Shown in pieces: positions 46,413-60,450 of a stretch of 64,000 bases of DNA. The translations under genes and the position numbers were made by a program. A model generated the notes under the pieces. That model was given only the letters and a program-made list of their open reading frames with translations, did not search any database and was not told the DNA's origin. Numbering within the stretch: position 1 is the stretch's first letter; each line of letters starts with the position of its first letter. The stretch covers positions 25,848,852-25,912,851 of the forward strand of contig OY743171.1 of the NCBI GenBank assembly GCA_963555705.1, in the 5' to 3' direction. Origin of the DNA: Ligustrum vulgare. Taxonomy: Eukaryota; Streptophyta; Magnoliopsida; Lamiales; Oleaceae.

Positions 46413-49400
46413 CACGTAATCCGTACAAGTTTCTACAAAATTAAGTTTGAAGTTTTTTCCAAAATCTCATATATCAAAATATTAGTTAAAATATAATATC
46501 ATGTGCGTCGAAATTAATTTGATGACACATGATTTTTTTATACATGCATGTATGTCATAACGATGTCGAATCCTTCTTTTTCATTCAGTTCTGAATTTTG
46601 AATTTTCTCGTGAATTATTTGACTTCTCTTACAATTTCAGTAATTGTATTGTTCTGAATGATTCCTTCCGTTCTTCCAAATGTATTTTTGAATTTACAGT
46701 TCTAAATTTTTGAATCCGCTCGTTTATTGCCGAATAATTTTGAATCCGGTTTCCTTCTTTTCTTCCATTGTATTGACCCAAGGTGAATTATTTGTCTCCC
46801 TCTCCTCCAATCGTTGGTTACGCTTTATTCCAAATCAAAACTCGTTACTAGGATTATTTCCGAACCTGACTCATTATCACGTTTTCGAATTTGACTCATT
46901 AATATTTTAATAATTGTGATTATTCAGGGTCTGTTCGGCTGCCTTCAATGAATTAATATGGATATTATTTGTATTTTCTAGTTAAGATATGTGATTAAAA
47001 ATTGAATGAGAGAAAATGTTTGTGGTTAAAAAATTGTTTGATAAATTGTATCCATTAAAATCTCAAATTAAAATGGCAATCCTGCCATTAGCGAACGGAT
47101 GATTTCAACTTGTGAATGTATTCTTCTTTAAGTTAACGTCCTTTATGCATGTTTAATTTATATATTATTGTTGGTGTTGAATTTTTATCTTTAAATTGAT
47201 AGTTCATTATGTTTTTGCTCTTGAAGTAGCAAAACAGTTCAATTATTATTTTAGAAGAATATTAATCGTAGAATTAAATATTATAAATAATTTTTTTTTC
47301 CTGGAGTAGCATAACATTATAATTAACGCTCTATTTAGTAGCATCAAAGTGATTTTTTTGTATTTTCTAGGTAAAATGTGTGGTTGAAGATTGAAGAGAG
47401 AAAATGTATGTGTTTAAAAAGTGATTTGGAGAATTGTGTAAAAAAAATTTATAAACTAAAAAAAAAAAAAAGTAGCCGAACACAGTAATATTTCAGAAGA
47501 ATATTACTTGCTCATAAAGAGCATAAATTATAATTTTTAATATTCCAGAAGAATATTGACCTATTATTCTTGAAGAATAGCAATTTTATAACTATAATTA
47601 CTCCAAAAGAATAATTCATTATTACTCCTGAAGTAGCACAATAGATAATTAATATTCAAGAAGAATTTTAATCGTAGAATTGTCTATTATAAATAAATAT
47701 AAGTTGTATACGTTATACAATTTGTAATATCATTTTGACTATATTGGTTTATGATAGACATATATCCGGTTTAATATAATTTATTACTTGTTGGTATTCT
47801 AGAAAAATATTGATTATTGTTACAATTGAATGAATTTCGAATAAATATTCCAGAAAAATATTGCGTTATTGCTACGTTTCAATATCTTAGAAAAATATTA
47901 TTTTATTGCTGATAGGATAGATATTGCATTTTTATTCTCAAAGAAATACGATTTTTTGAATTTATTAATAATTCAGAAGATTATTATGATGTAGAATAAT
48001 ATTTTGTTGTGATGATTTCTGGAGAATCATAATTTTATCTCACATTAAAATTCTAAAAAAATATAATTTGCTTTGAAGAGTCCAATATTATGAGATATGT
48101 TATTAATTTGATATTCTTGAAAAATATTTTGTTATTACTCCTGAAGAATAAAAACTTTATTTTATGAAAAATATTTCAATTTATTATGTTACTTGTTCAC
48201 GAATAACATAGTTTATTAGATCCAATATATTGTTTCTTTTGAAATAGCACAACAATATAAATAATATTTCAAAATAATATTAATCGAAAATTTGTCTATT
48301 ATGAATAATTAGTTGTTGCTTTTTTAGTAACAAAATACTTTGACCAATATTTCAGAAGAATATTACATGAGTTAGTAATTTTTTTTCTATTTACAAATCA
48401 CTTAGCAAGTTGTAACAGAAGAAAAATATTTTTTCCTTCAACCAAATAAAGATAAGAAATTGTAGGCAAAAGAATTTATAAGGAAAGTTTCTTTTTTCTA
48501 TTCAAAGTAAAGGTCAGTTTTATCTTAACTTTGAATTGTCATAGAAAACAGAATAGTTATCCGATCTTACCATATCGCTTTAATTATACCATTTTACAAT
48601 AAACATTTATTTGAATGTATATTTTGCATTCAATAATAGTACAATATTCACTATTCTAGAAAATGAAACAACCTAAATCAATATTTTTGAATAATATTGA
48701 TCTAAATCGATATTCCAATAAAATATAGAAGCATTAGGAATATATCATTTGAGTTATTTAATAAAATATTTCAGAAGAATATTGACATATTGGTTTTGAA
48801 TTAGCAATAAAAAGTGCTTTCGAAGTAGCACATGTTTTGAAGAATATATCATTTTGAGTTCATGTGTTATCTTTGAAGGAAAATATATAACTAATGTCAT
48901 AAAGACATTGATTAGTTTGACTACTTGAATGATATATGATTATATAATGTTTAATCATATTATTTGAAATTAAATAATTGAATTATAACTTATATTGAAC
49001 CAGAAGTTGAATTTGATTTTATTATTTGGCATGACCATTCGGACCATCAGTGAATCAATTATGATGCTAAATTAAAATGGATACTCAATGAAGAACCAGA
49101 AGACTCTTCAATTCAATTCAATATAAAGTTTGATCTCTTTCATGAAAGTTTTTCATTAACCATTACTAGCTAAGTTAGGGATTAAATTCCCTATATTTCT
49201 GAAAATTAATTAGGGTGATAAATGGGGCATCATCATCCTCCACATTGACAACTAAATATTATTTGTATCTAGTAGATTTTATACATATACTAGATGATTG
49301 CATGGTGTTTAAAACCTGAAACTTGCAAAATTATTGCTCAAAAATTAAATTATTAGCATAATTTTCAAATTATATAATCAAGAATGTGTCTTGTAAATGC

Positions 49401-49500
49401 TAGTGGATATAGATCTCAACATTTTGATAAGTGTTAGTAGAGATGTTGATAAATGATTTAACATTATTGCTTGTTAAACGCCTCCAATTAATTTAATTAA
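46413..49500 (+). mobile_element. Degenerate LTR-element interior with repeated 'agaagaatatt' motif
   Basis: About 3 kb without coding frames. From 47220 to 48850 the phrases 'cagaagaatatt', 'ctgaagtagcaca' or 'gaagaatag' and 'agaatattaatcg' recur more than a dozen times at irregular distances. Similar 'ttctggagta' phrases occur in the interior of the element at 19369-26250, so this may be a decayed relative in plus orientation. Confidence 0.45.
46927..47485. mobile_element. MITE candidate
   Basis: Ends GGTCTGTTCGGCTGCC and, on the other strand, ACTGTGTTCGGCTACT are inverted to each other. The interior 'tgtggttaaaaa.tg.ttg' phrase recurs near both ends. No clear target duplication was seen. 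Confidence 0.4.
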
Positions 49501-49599
49501 GAAAAAAATACTTCCCATTTTTATTTAGGGAATTCTATTATGCATCATGCATGCATCATTATTCTTCCCATTATAATTGGCTTATGGTTAGAGCCTAAT

Positions 49600-50730
49600 T
49601 TTCCATCTATTTTTTATTGTGAAGTATATGTAAAATTGATATACCAATGCACTGAGATGAAAAATAAAGAATGCTCGGAACAAATGTATAGTTTGAACCC
49701 ATATTCCAAAAGAGTGATATTTTATAACGCTGAAAAAAATGATTGTCGATATGATTTGACAATTTCTCAGCATTGAGAAGCGAATTAATCCCTGCATAAT
49801 CACTTGCATCACATATCAACTCAGAACGTAAATTCCAATATGGTGTTATGATAACTGGAGCACTAGTTAACTTTTCCTTGAGTGTGTTAAAAGATAACAA
49901 GCACTCATCAACTCAAAAGGTAAATTCCAATCTGGTGCTATGATAACTGGAGCAGTAGTTAACTTTTCTCCAACAAATTGCAAAGAGGTTTGGTGATCTT
50001 TGAGAAATCTTTTATAAACCTCCTGTAAAACCCTACATGTGCCAAAAAAACTCCTTACTCCTTTTACTAAGCTCGTTGGTGGCAACTTCTCAATAACTTG
50101 AATTTTAGCTTTATCAACTTCAATTCCTTTATCTGAGATTCTATCCCCCAAGACTATCCCTTCTTTAACCATGAAAAAACATTTTTCCCAGTTAAGCACT
50201 AAATTAGTCTCTTCACACTGCTCCAATACCAAAGACAAATGGTACAAACATTGATCAAAAGAGGATCAAAAAACTAGAAAATCATCCATGAATACCTCAA
50301 TGAAACGCTCTACCATATCTGAAAATATTGTCATCATGCATCACTGAAATGTGGCTGGAGCATTACACAGTCCAAATGGCATCCTCCTGAAAGTGAAAGT
50401 ACCATAAGGGCAAGTGAATGATGTCTTTTCCTGGTCAACTGGAGCTATAGTAATCTGATTATACCCCGAATATCTATCAAGAAAACAATAATGGGAGTGA
50501 CCTGTTAGCTTCTCCAACATTTGATCAATAAATGTGAGAGGAAAGTGACCTTCCTTGTAGCCAACATGAATTGGACTAACACATGCACTGTCTAATATTG
50601 GATAGATGATCCTTGCATCAAGTAGCTTCAAAATCTCCTTCCTGACAACTTCCTTCAGCGTAGGATTTAATCTTTGTTGTCCCTCTACAGTTGGTTTGGA
50701 TTCATCCTCCATCAAAATTTTATGCATTCA
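49600..50730 (-). pseudogene. Athila-like Ty3/gypsy reverse transcriptase and RNase H remnant
   Basis: Reading on the minus strand from 50727: MHKILMEDESKPTVEGQQRL and KEVVRKEILKLLDARIIYPI (start of RT in Athila/Tat-type elements), DRYSGYNQITIAPVDQEKTS and FRRMPFGLCNAPATFQ, then a damaged FMDDF box near 50300 and KLPPTSLVKGVRSFFG leading to RNase H (LTTAPVIIAPDWNLPFEL). The RNase H start is present twice in tandem (about 49809-49900 and 49905-49985). The sequence ends near 49600. Stops and frameshifts (for example near 50250 and 50340) preclude function. Integrase is missing. Confidence 0.85.
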
Positions 50731-51299
50731 AATAGATGGGCTTATGCCTTTAATATTTGCAATAGTCCAGCCAATGGCCTTTTTGTGTTTCCTTACCACA
50801 CGTAATAGTTTTTCCTCCTTTAGCTCTATCAAATGACTGGAGATGATAATTGGAAGAGTAGTTGATTCTCCCAAGAATTCATAGGAGATGAGAAGGAAGT
50901 GATTTCCAATTTAGTTTAGGTGGTTTATCTGATGATGGTACACATTTAGGTAAAACCTCACCTAATGGCTTAAAATTATATCATTTTCTATGAATGAACA
51001 TAGTTGAGGCCTCTAATACACATGCTTCCTCTGCAATTTGACTGTTCTCTGATATAATTGATTCAGACCATGCAATACATGCATTGATAGGATCCCTTGG
51101 AAACTCTTTGTCATAAACACACCGAATCTCTTTTTCTACAAGATCAATCTAAAAGCAAATGTCTGCTGGTGATGGATACTTCATAGAATAAAAAAATATT
51201 GAAAGTGATATGTTCATCATCCACGCGAAAGCACAAGTGTCCCTTTGTCAACATCAATCACGGATTTTCCAATCCTCAAGAATGGTCTGCTCAAATTGA

Positions 51300-51710
51300 G
51301 TGACATTAATTTGTCTTCCTCCATGTCAAAAATGATAAAATCAGCCTTATAGATTCATTCACTTTTATTGACATATCTTCAAAAGTAGCACATGGATATT
51401 TAACAGACCTGTCAACCAGCTGTACAGAAATTGGTTTTGCTTCCCCAATCCTAAGTTTCCTGAAAATAAACAAAGACATTAAATTAATACTAGCACCCAA
51501 ATCACATCAAGCATATTCAAATTTAAGAGGCCCAATAGTGCAAGGTATTGTGAAACTCCTTAGATCTTTTAACTTAGCGAGCAGCTTTCTTTGAATGATA
51601 GCACTACACTCTTCAGTTAACATCACTGTTTCATGCTCATCGAGCTTCAGTTTGTTTGAGAGGATTTCTTTCATGAACCTTGCATAACTAGGCATATTGA
51701 CCAAAGCTTC
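51300..51710 (-). pseudogene. Athila-like aspartic protease region, broken
   Basis: Minus-strand frames 51704-51507 and 51500-51306 together look like the protease segment of Athila elements (FTIPCTIGPL, then LGASINLMSLFIFRKL, VQLVDRSVKYP). An in-frame stop separates them just before the active-site-like D-L-G-A. Between 50730 and 51300 the frame is decayed. Confidence 0.75.
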
Positions 51711-51789
51711 TGCAAACGGGGTATTGATGTGCAGCTGCTTGATTTTTTTTGATGAATTTTGTGGAATCCTGCTCTAGCTAATGTTTCCT

Positions 51790-53000
51790 CACTCTTTACG
51801 GATATGGGATGGGAGGTACATATGCCTTCACTACAGTTGGTGCCCTTTTTGTCTGATTTTTTGGATTTGATGATTTTACTGGTTGATCATCTACTTTTTG
51901 ATGTTCTTCTTCTTCTCCTCCTTCAGCTTCTTCTTTCAAATTTTCTTTTTCTTCAAATTTCTTCATTTGTATTTTAGGTAACTGAATTCCACTCCTCGTT
52001 GTTATTCCTTGAACTTGTTCTTTGGAGTTAGTTAGTTTCAAGTTTACTTTGTGGCCTTGATAGCCAGTTTTCTGATTTCATTGTTGCAATTTCTCCTATC
52101 CAGCTCTTGATCTCCCTAACTTTAGCTTACTGATTTTGCAAAAGCTGTAGTATTAGATCTTTCTTCGATGCACTAGTTACCTGTTGTTGCACTTCCTGAT
52201 TTTTAACATGGCCATCCAATTTCCTTAACAATTCCTCAAGCTTTGCCTCGAATTTTGTGTATTGTACTTTGATCCCATCAATTTCTTGAATACAACCAAC
52301 CATAGGTGTTTCCTGATCAGAGTACCATTGGTAACTATTTACTGCCATTTTCTCGAAGATTTCAGTTGCTTGCTCGTATGTCATGTCCAAGAGCGACCCT
52401 CTAGGTGCTGAATCTGCATGTCTTTTGTTTTCATGTGTCATCCCTTCATAAAATTGTTGGACCAATACCCATTCAGCTAACCCATGAGTTAGACATTGTC
52501 TGATCTGTTCATTAAATATTTCCCAAGCTTTGAAGAGTGATTCATCCTGAAATTGATTGAAAGACAAGATTTCCCTTCTGAGTTGTGACATTCAGTCTGG
52601 TGGAAAGAATTTATCCACAAATCTCCTGCTGAGTATTTCCCATGATGGGAGAAAATTAGCTTATAATGAATAAAACCACGCTTTTGCCTTAGCTACCAGA
52701 GAAAAGGAGAATAGTTTCATTTTAATTGCTTCATCTTAAACTCCATTTTTTCTTTGCATATCACAAATCTCTTAAAATGCTCTCAAATGTGCATGTGGAT
52801 CCCAGTAGTTAGACCATGAAGCATTGCTGTTTGTTGGATCAATAAAATCACTAAAGTTTTGATTTCACAATCATTGGCTGAAATAGCTGGCGGTGCAACA
52901 CATGTCCTCATGTTATCCACTGAAGGGACCATATATTCCCTCAAAGGTCTTCCACATCGCATTTTCTGCTGATCTACATGCACACCTTGAATCTAGTTGT
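51790..53000 (-). pseudogene. Athila-like gag remnant
   Basis: Minus-strand gag: about 53000-52600 with several stops (IKMKLFSFSLVAKAKAWF), an open piece 52591-52127 (LRREILSFNQFQDESLFKAW, GLAEWVLVQQFYEGM, YEQATEIFEKMAVNSYQW), and a charged linker 52041-51796 (GITTRSGIQLP, EEAEGGEEEE). The order gag, protease, RT toward lower coordinates agrees with a minus-strand element whose 5' LTR is at 53290-54798. Confidence 0.85.
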
Positions 53001-53170
53001 CTCCAATTTTAATTCCCTAGCCGTTGTGATGCTTCCAACTGTTAGAATATTTATTAAATTCCTGATTCAAAAGGACACAGTCCACAGCTTTTAGATGTTC
53101 TCAAAAACAAAAGAAAATGAATATAAAAACTAAAATAAAGAAAAGTTTCAAACTAAAGCAAGAATTAATT

Positions 53171-53171
<1 letters not shown>

Positions 53172-53255
<84 letters not shown>
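53172..53255. repeat. TA microsatellite
   Basis: About 84 bp of uninterrupted TA between gag and the 5' LTR of the Athila-like element. It produces the spurious Ile-Tyr frame here. Confidence 0.95.
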
Positions 53256-53257
<2 letters not shown>

Positions 53258-53289
53258 CAATCCCCGATAACAGTGCAAAAAACCTATTG

Positions 53290-54798
53290 TGCTAAATCGC
53301 AAGTGTACGATATCCCGTCCAAGTAATAGAGTCGACCTTGTGAGTCCAAATTATTGTCTCACAGAGATTACAACTAAGTACAGAAACTCTAAATTCTTAA
53401 CTCTATTTGAACAATCAAATTATGATATTTTTCAGTTGAAATAAAATGTAAACTAAATTATCTACTAAATTGAACTAAATGATTTCAACTTTTGATTTTC
53501 TTAAGTGATGATAAAATGAATATGTTGGGACATACGATGTCACCATAGGCATTACCATTAATTCTATTTATCCAAGTTTTCTTCATATTTATGTGCCCGA
53601 TCGAATTCACTAATTCATATGAAATTCCTCTCTCGAGTTTAATTCCAATCTACCTTATTTAGTCAACCGTTTAATTCATAGAGCAGGTCATAATAATTAG
53701 GTGCATGAAATTCAAGAATTTATTTAATGATTGTGATAACAATAAATGTAAATCTCTATTGTTTATTATTTTACCAATTTTTATTCCTTGATCTAAATAT
53801 TAGCTCACCTCTCGGACTATGAAAACACTCATAAAATCTATGAATAAGTGATCAAGTTATTTAAGCATTAAGAAAAAATAAAATTAACATATTCAACATA
53901 AGTACAAAACTTGGAATCTGAAATTAACAATAATTAACTAGGATCTATCATTTGTCCCAACTGGTGACTTAGTTTTTCATCACAAAATAATAAAGAACAA
54001 AGAAAATATAGTAATAATGCATATTGAAATTTTCAAGAAAACAAAGAAAAAAAAAAACTTGCACCAAGAATCGATTTCGCCTTGTTGATCTTCACAATCC
54101 TGATCCTCTTACCTTCTTTGATCTACTCTCAATCACGCATTAAAGATCTCTCTTTGTTTAGACTCAAACCTGGGCAAAATTTCTCCAAAACGTGCCCTCT
54201 TCCTCTGTTAAAACTAGGGAAGAAAATAGGAGAATTTTCATATTAGGCCTGACTTCGCGTTGGGCCGGATAACTGCGCGGTCGCGCAGTTAGATATGTGG
54301 TGGCTACACAGGCCACTTAAATTTGAATTTGTTGGTTTATTGACTGAATGCGCGGCCATCTGGTAGGGTTGGCATGGCCATGTGGTTGAACATATTCAGT
54401 GCATTTCCATCTTTTAGCATGTATAAGTAGGCTCCTTGATTTTGTTTCTCCTTGGTCCCTTACCTTCTGATTGTGACAATTTAGCCCCTATACTTTTGAA
54501 TCTCTTCCATTATGCTTCTGATTCACAATTATCTGCAATTATGCCCTCATTCTTTACTTCCTTGAGCTCAAGTTCACGTTACAATTCCCTGTTGTCCTCA
54601 TTTGCTTCCATTTTGTGCATTTTGACTCCAAAAGTCATCCATATGCTCTTATTTCTCACATCTTGTCTCATTTCCACAATATTGAAATATCTCTTGAAAA
54701 GTAAACAAACAAAACAAAACAAAGTAGATTCTATCCTCAAAAGACAACATAATATCCTACTTTTGATGTACAAATAAATGTATAAAATACACTTATCA
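53290..54798 (-). repeat. 5' LTR of the minus-strand Athila-like element
   Basis: On the minus strand it begins TGATAAGTGTATTTTATAC at 54798 and ends near 53290 with 'gtacacttgcgatttagcaca'-type sequence. The plus-strand LTR at 55960-57438 has the same start (TGATTAGTGTATTTTATAC) and end type and almost the same length (1509 against 1479 bp). Confidence 0.7.
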
Positions 54799-54844
54799 GG
54801 TATTAAACAATTTGGAAACATTGATCATCATACTAATGAAATTG

Positions 54845-57438
54845 TTTTCAGTTTAGTAACCAGAAATTAACAAGAGATAATAAAAGTGGATCTGATGCCT
54901 TAGCAGTACATTCAAGTATATCAATAAAAGATCTTCATTGATTTATAGGTAGTTTATTATTTAATTTTTAAATATATTTCACAAACACTCAACATTTATA
55001 CTACTTGTTTTGGTTAGGATTAGGAACTTAAAAAATAATTTATAATCCCCGTGAGTACGATACTTGGACTCGAAATCAACTTTATTAGTCATTCGATGCG
55101 TGCACTTATGATAGGAAATCATGCAACACTCTTCTTCAATTTGCACACTGTTAATTCTCGCCATGCCTAGCCCCATATTCATTGGGTAAGATGTTCTTGC
55201 GGACTAAGTTTTTAGCTCAATTTCTAGTAATTCTTGATCAAATTCGAATTTTCTTTTTATTAATTTTTTGTTACTTTTAATCTAGTTCTTGTTGATAATT
55301 TATTATATTCTTTTGATCTTTTCAAGTGTTTGCAGTAGATATGTGTAAAATTTGGAAAATCTTGATCTCCTTTCGAATGATCCCTAGAGTGATAGAACTT
55401 TCAAATAATGAAGAAAATAACAAAAAGACCCAAAGGAAAAAGAGCAAGAAGACATAATTTGTCAGAAGATCTAGTCTATCAGTACGTCACAAAGACTGGA
55501 AATACTTTAAAAGTAGCAACAACCATTTATACATAATCTAGAAACTTGAGGTGGGTAGATAACAACACATTCTTACACGAAACATGACACTCTGGCTATT
55601 AAAACATAAACAAATCTATGGGAGTAGGTGCTGGCCATCAAAGTTCTATAGATGATAATATTGAAAATCCACCAACAAAAGTAACTATTAAAATAAGAAC
55701 ATACGTGCCTCCAATTTCATTTCTTCAAGGGCTTCAAAAATGATATGAAAAGGAAAGGATTCATGTAATTATAGCAAGGAGTGGGGTACAGTTGCCTGAA
55801 ACTAATGTCAAATGACATGTTGCACCAAATGAAAATGTACATACAACTGACGAGAAGCAAGTACGTGGAACGGTATGAACAATCAACAATTATAATTTCA
55901 GATCAAAAGTCAAACACTCAACATTTTAAGATCGATAATTGTTCCCTTCAAAGTATACCTGATTAGTGTATTTTATACACTTATTTATATGTTGAAATTA
56001 GGATATTTTACTTTCAATATTTCAAGTTTTATTCCAAAAGTCGAGAAGATGGAAGAATTGAAGCAAATTCATGCCAATTGAGAATCAAAGTGGAGCAAAT
56101 TGGAGAAAGTCAAGAATTCAAAGGCTTAATTGCACAATTAAAGATAATCAAGGACCAACTTTAATTATTTGGAAAAATTGAGGCTCAAGAATAAAACCTA
56201 TCCAGGTTTAATTGTGCTTTTAAAAACCAATTCAACAAAGGCTCCTTTGGAAAAAAGAAGAGCAACACAGCTTATTGGAATAAAAGGAGAGAATATATAC
56301 ACATATGAAGCAACAGCCCGGTGGGGAATTCTGGTGGTAAAAGGTGGCTCGAGGTTGAGTTAAAAAAGGTAGTGCAGTGGTGAGAATTAAGTGGAGAATT
56401 TTTAGGCTGCTAGGGGAGAGACAAATTGGGGAGTAAGGTTGGCTGGTTGGGCAATACAAGCAATAAAAAGGCTGGGAGTCTTCTTTTGAAGGTGACTCTC
56501 GGCTGTTCAAAAAAAAAAGAAAAGAAAAAAAACAGGAGGCGGCCCATTGGAGAGGAATTAATTGGAAAACACACTCGGCTATGAAAGAAGAGGAGTGCGG
56601 CTGTGGGAAAAAATAAAGGGAGGACTCGACTGGTGCAACAAAAAGGAGCTGGCTGGGGTGATTCTTGGAAGGAGGCGGTGCTAATTCTTCAACTCTTCAA
56701 ACCTTGGGTTTTGTTTGCATTATTTATTGTTTTTTTCTTCCAAGAACATGAGTAGCTAAGTTTTATAATCAAGATTCACAATATAGATTTAATGTTTTTA
56801 GTTTGATTTTAATTCTCAAGTTGGTGCTTTAATGTTCATGTATTGATTTTATTATTTCTTTTAATGCTTGAGTTGTTTGATCACAAATTCATGATTTAAT
56901 GATTCTTTTCATAATCTGAGATGTGAGGTAACAATTAGATCACATAATAAAATTTGACAATTTCAACAAAAAGATAGAGATATGAATTTGTGGTTGCTTG
57001 TAGTCAATTATGAATTCCTAAGAGATTTTATGTATTTAGTTAAAGAGAACTCCGACCCTCTGTAGAGATACATTGTTGACTTAGTTAAATATGTCAAATT
57101 TGAACTTGAGAGAGGTAAATTAGATACATGTGTGAATTCGATCAAATACAATTATAGAAAACAACTTGAGATTAGAAATTAAGTTAGTACACTATTTCAA
57201 AATCATTAGTCCCAATATTCATTTAATTGTTAGAAAATTCACCACTTTATTTTTTTACTTTCGTTCATTGCTTAGTTTTAAATTTCAATTTTTTTTAATT
57301 GAATTGTTTATTTATTTGATTTTGAATTATTTAGAACCAAAGTAAATCGTTAGCAAATAAATTGTCCTCGTGGGATCGACAACCCGGACTCAAAAGTCCA
57401 CATTAATTCTTGTTAAAGATATCGTGCACTTCCGATCA
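54845..57438 (+). mobile_element. Second, defective Athila-like element, plus strand
   Basis: The tail of an LTR ends near 55105 ('cgatgcgtgcacttatga'). An interior of about 850 bp follows, with gag-linker traces near 55762-55795 (a frame with ARSGVQLPET, like TRSGIQLP at 51990 in the other element). Then comes a full-length LTR at 55960-57438 (TGATTAGTG… to …CACTTCCGATCA). Most of gag and all of pol are gone. It faces the first Athila-like element, so two LTRs of one family lie head to head 1.2 kb apart. Confidence 0.6.
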
Positions 57439-59190
57439 TCTCACATGAACACTACCATTCATTCAAAGTTATGTGGACATATACAGTTCGTGTCAAAGCT
57501 ATGTTTATTCTTATTATATGCTCAATTATGTTCATTTTAGCACATGCGCTATATTGATGTGACCAATGTGGCATGAAGTTTAGATGAAACACTTGTTAGA
57601 TGATTTATACTAAAGAAACCATTTAGAGAACATGTAAGATTTTGATTGAATTAAACCATTTGATGCATACCCCACTTGTCATATTTGTTCACACTTTCTA
57701 TAAACTTTCATGCATGTGAATTAATATAATTGATTATTGGAAATCCCTTGATTTGTTGTTACATCAGGACGAACATGGTGTGTGAGGCCCCTAGAGTTTT
57801 TCATCACTAATCTATCAAGTTATATATTGCAAGGTTTTGAAGCATACTTGCATAGCAGAAATTAAAGAACTGTAGCCATAGCCCAGATCATCCTTGCACT
57901 TAGATAGAATTTGTGATAGAAAATATACCTTTGATAAATCGCGTGAATCTAATCTCTGATACAATGTAGAAATCTCGTTACTACATTTGTCCAATTGTCC
58001 AGCCTATGGCAGTAATCCACATAATAAGCTAGGACATGGAATGATTGTGCTAGCAGCCAAAAGAAGATGCAAATCTAACTGTCTTGTAATTAATCTAATA
58101 CTTATAGGTTTACACTAAACTTAATTAGGTTAGAGATAGTGGACTTGGGCCAACCTAAGTTCGGCTCAACTAATTAGGTTTGGACACTATTCAAACAATC
58201 TGTCACTTGTACAAGATCCAATCCTAGATGCTTAATTCTTACTTTTTATGTGACCATCAAGTTCCATTCACGACGTCAATGTTTAAATCCCATTCAAGAT
58301 GGTTTTGATTAGGCTGAAATAGAGCAAACATACCAGTTCGTGAAAAATAATAGTGAAGATGAGTGAAAAGATAATTTGTTAGAATAAATTGCAGACTAAA
58401 ATAGTAGTTTATTGATTAACAAAGCACAAATTGGAATTTAAATGTTGCAGTAAGCATTAACATGTAATCACAAAAGGGAAGAAACTGGATTTTCAAACCA
58501 AGGTATGTGTATTACATAGTGTCCTTAAAATAGATTTGCCCCCTCATTGTAGTGCTTCAAGGTTTATTTGAGTTTTCGTCTCTTAGATTACAATGAAGGA
58601 ACCAGAAGAAGCTGAGCACTTCAGTCTCTATTCCAATGAACTTAAGTTGAACTAAAATACGATTACCAAGACTTCAGCACCCAAATTGACTAGAACACTA
58701 TGCAGATTGTATGTAGAAGAATTTTTTTGTATGTTGAATGGGGGAGGAACTGATTGATAAATAGCCTCTAATGGTGACATGAGTTACATTTGTTACACAT
58801 TAACACCTCTATTAACCTAGCTATTTAATCCCTCAATTAACATCTAATAACCACATGAATTTCAGGAGTTTGAGAGTCAATTGAAAGAAAAAATTAATTA
58901 AATTATTCGAAAAAATGACAAAATGTGGAGAGAGCCTCTATGCTACACATTATTACACATTTACAAAATGTAGTCATATATAAAGTGGTCTTTGTTTTGG
59001 TCATTTTCCTATATGGGATAAAAACGCTAGTTTTCCTTTCAAAATATCCTCAAGATGGTTAGCATTGAACTCTAATTCCTCATTCACCCGGGCATCAATT
59101 TTGGCAAATAAATATAATATTTCGATATTTTCATGGAGGAGAATACAAATCAATTTTGATCTTTCAAAAAGAGAAAAAGGGTCCTATAGC
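57439..59190. other. No gene recognised
   Basis: AT-rich, no coding frame over 60 codons that looks real. On the minus strand TTGTATCAGAGATTAG near 57949-57964 resembles a primer-binding site directly after a possible LTR end (…GATTTCTACA), so part of 57965-59000 may be a copia-type LTR; a partner was not found. Confidence 0.35.
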
Positions 59191-60377
59191 ACTGACAATT
59201 TTTAAATAAAATAAAATCGTTTTTCTCGAAAAACGTATCGCTAAGTTTTAACCCCAATTTTATTTTTAAAGTGAAAGTGTGTTTTTCTAACCATTGTAAA
59301 ATAAATTTAAATCTATTCCAAATCGAATCCGAATATCAAATACTTTAAAGTAACGAATTCCTTATTATTTTTAAATCCAAATTGTAATAATTTTGAGTCC
59401 AATTTAATTAAGTCAAAAAATTTATTATTTTGGGTCCAAAAATTTAATTTTCGAAATTTTGATTATTTTCAGTCCAATCAAGAAAATTCTTACAGCCCAA
59501 TTTTTTGCCCACTTATAACCTAGAAATTTGTGCCCTAACATATTACTGTTCATTCACTCCGTTTCTCCTTCCTCAATACTCACAGCTTCACGCAGCCTGG
59601 GTAAGAATTCTTCCTCCTCTACCATTGCTACTACTATGTTGAAGTTCCACCTTCACACAAACTGAATCACAATATTCACACACATTTAACTTCAAGCACC
59701 AAATCAACACCTCAACTGCAATCCACTGTAACACTAAGAATTACCATTCTGCCAACCCGAACCATCACGCTATTCACTAACTCCAGTCTCCAGCCCTCTA
59801 CCACCTCACTGTTCCTACCCAGCTGTTAGAGAATCGAGCCACACTCCCACAATCAGCAAACTTTCCACCATCGCCCAAGCTGAACCCAACCTTCCTCAAC
59901 TCCAAAATCGCCACAACACGGCCACTTTCATCACCCAACTGGGCCGTTGAGTCCACTGCTATCTCCAAATCCACACACCTACTCTACCATTTCCAGAGCA
60001 CACCACCGCAGCCGCCATCTGCAGCACCACCACAATCGACCCCCAACCACCATCTGCATATACCGACATCAACCCAAATTCACCAAAATAAAGCCCAAAA
60101 CCAAGAATAAGACTTAACCCAAACACATACCTTGGACCGCGGGCCTTCGTTGCCGGAGTTTAGCTGGAAATCGCAGTATCAAGTCCCATTTCGAGCTTCC
60201 ATTCTCGCACCCAATCACAACCCAAATCTGCCCAAAGCTTCTCCACCCCGCACTGGCGCCACCACGCAACGGTGGCGTTGATACTGCCCTTTGACCGACG
60301 GCTTGAAGTCGGAGAAGAGGCGCCTTCTCCCGTTGCACACCGCCATATATCTGTTCGCCTCTCAGATTTTTGAATGT

Positions 60378-60450
<73 letters not shown>

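Noticed and set aside
49540..49812. Overlapping frames on both strands at the edge of the Athila-like element
   Set aside because: They have low-complexity, AT-driven composition without motifs and only brush the end of the RNase H remnant.
53117..53326. Open frame with Ile-Tyr repeats
   Set aside because: It is a translation of the TA microsatellite near the Athila-like LTR.
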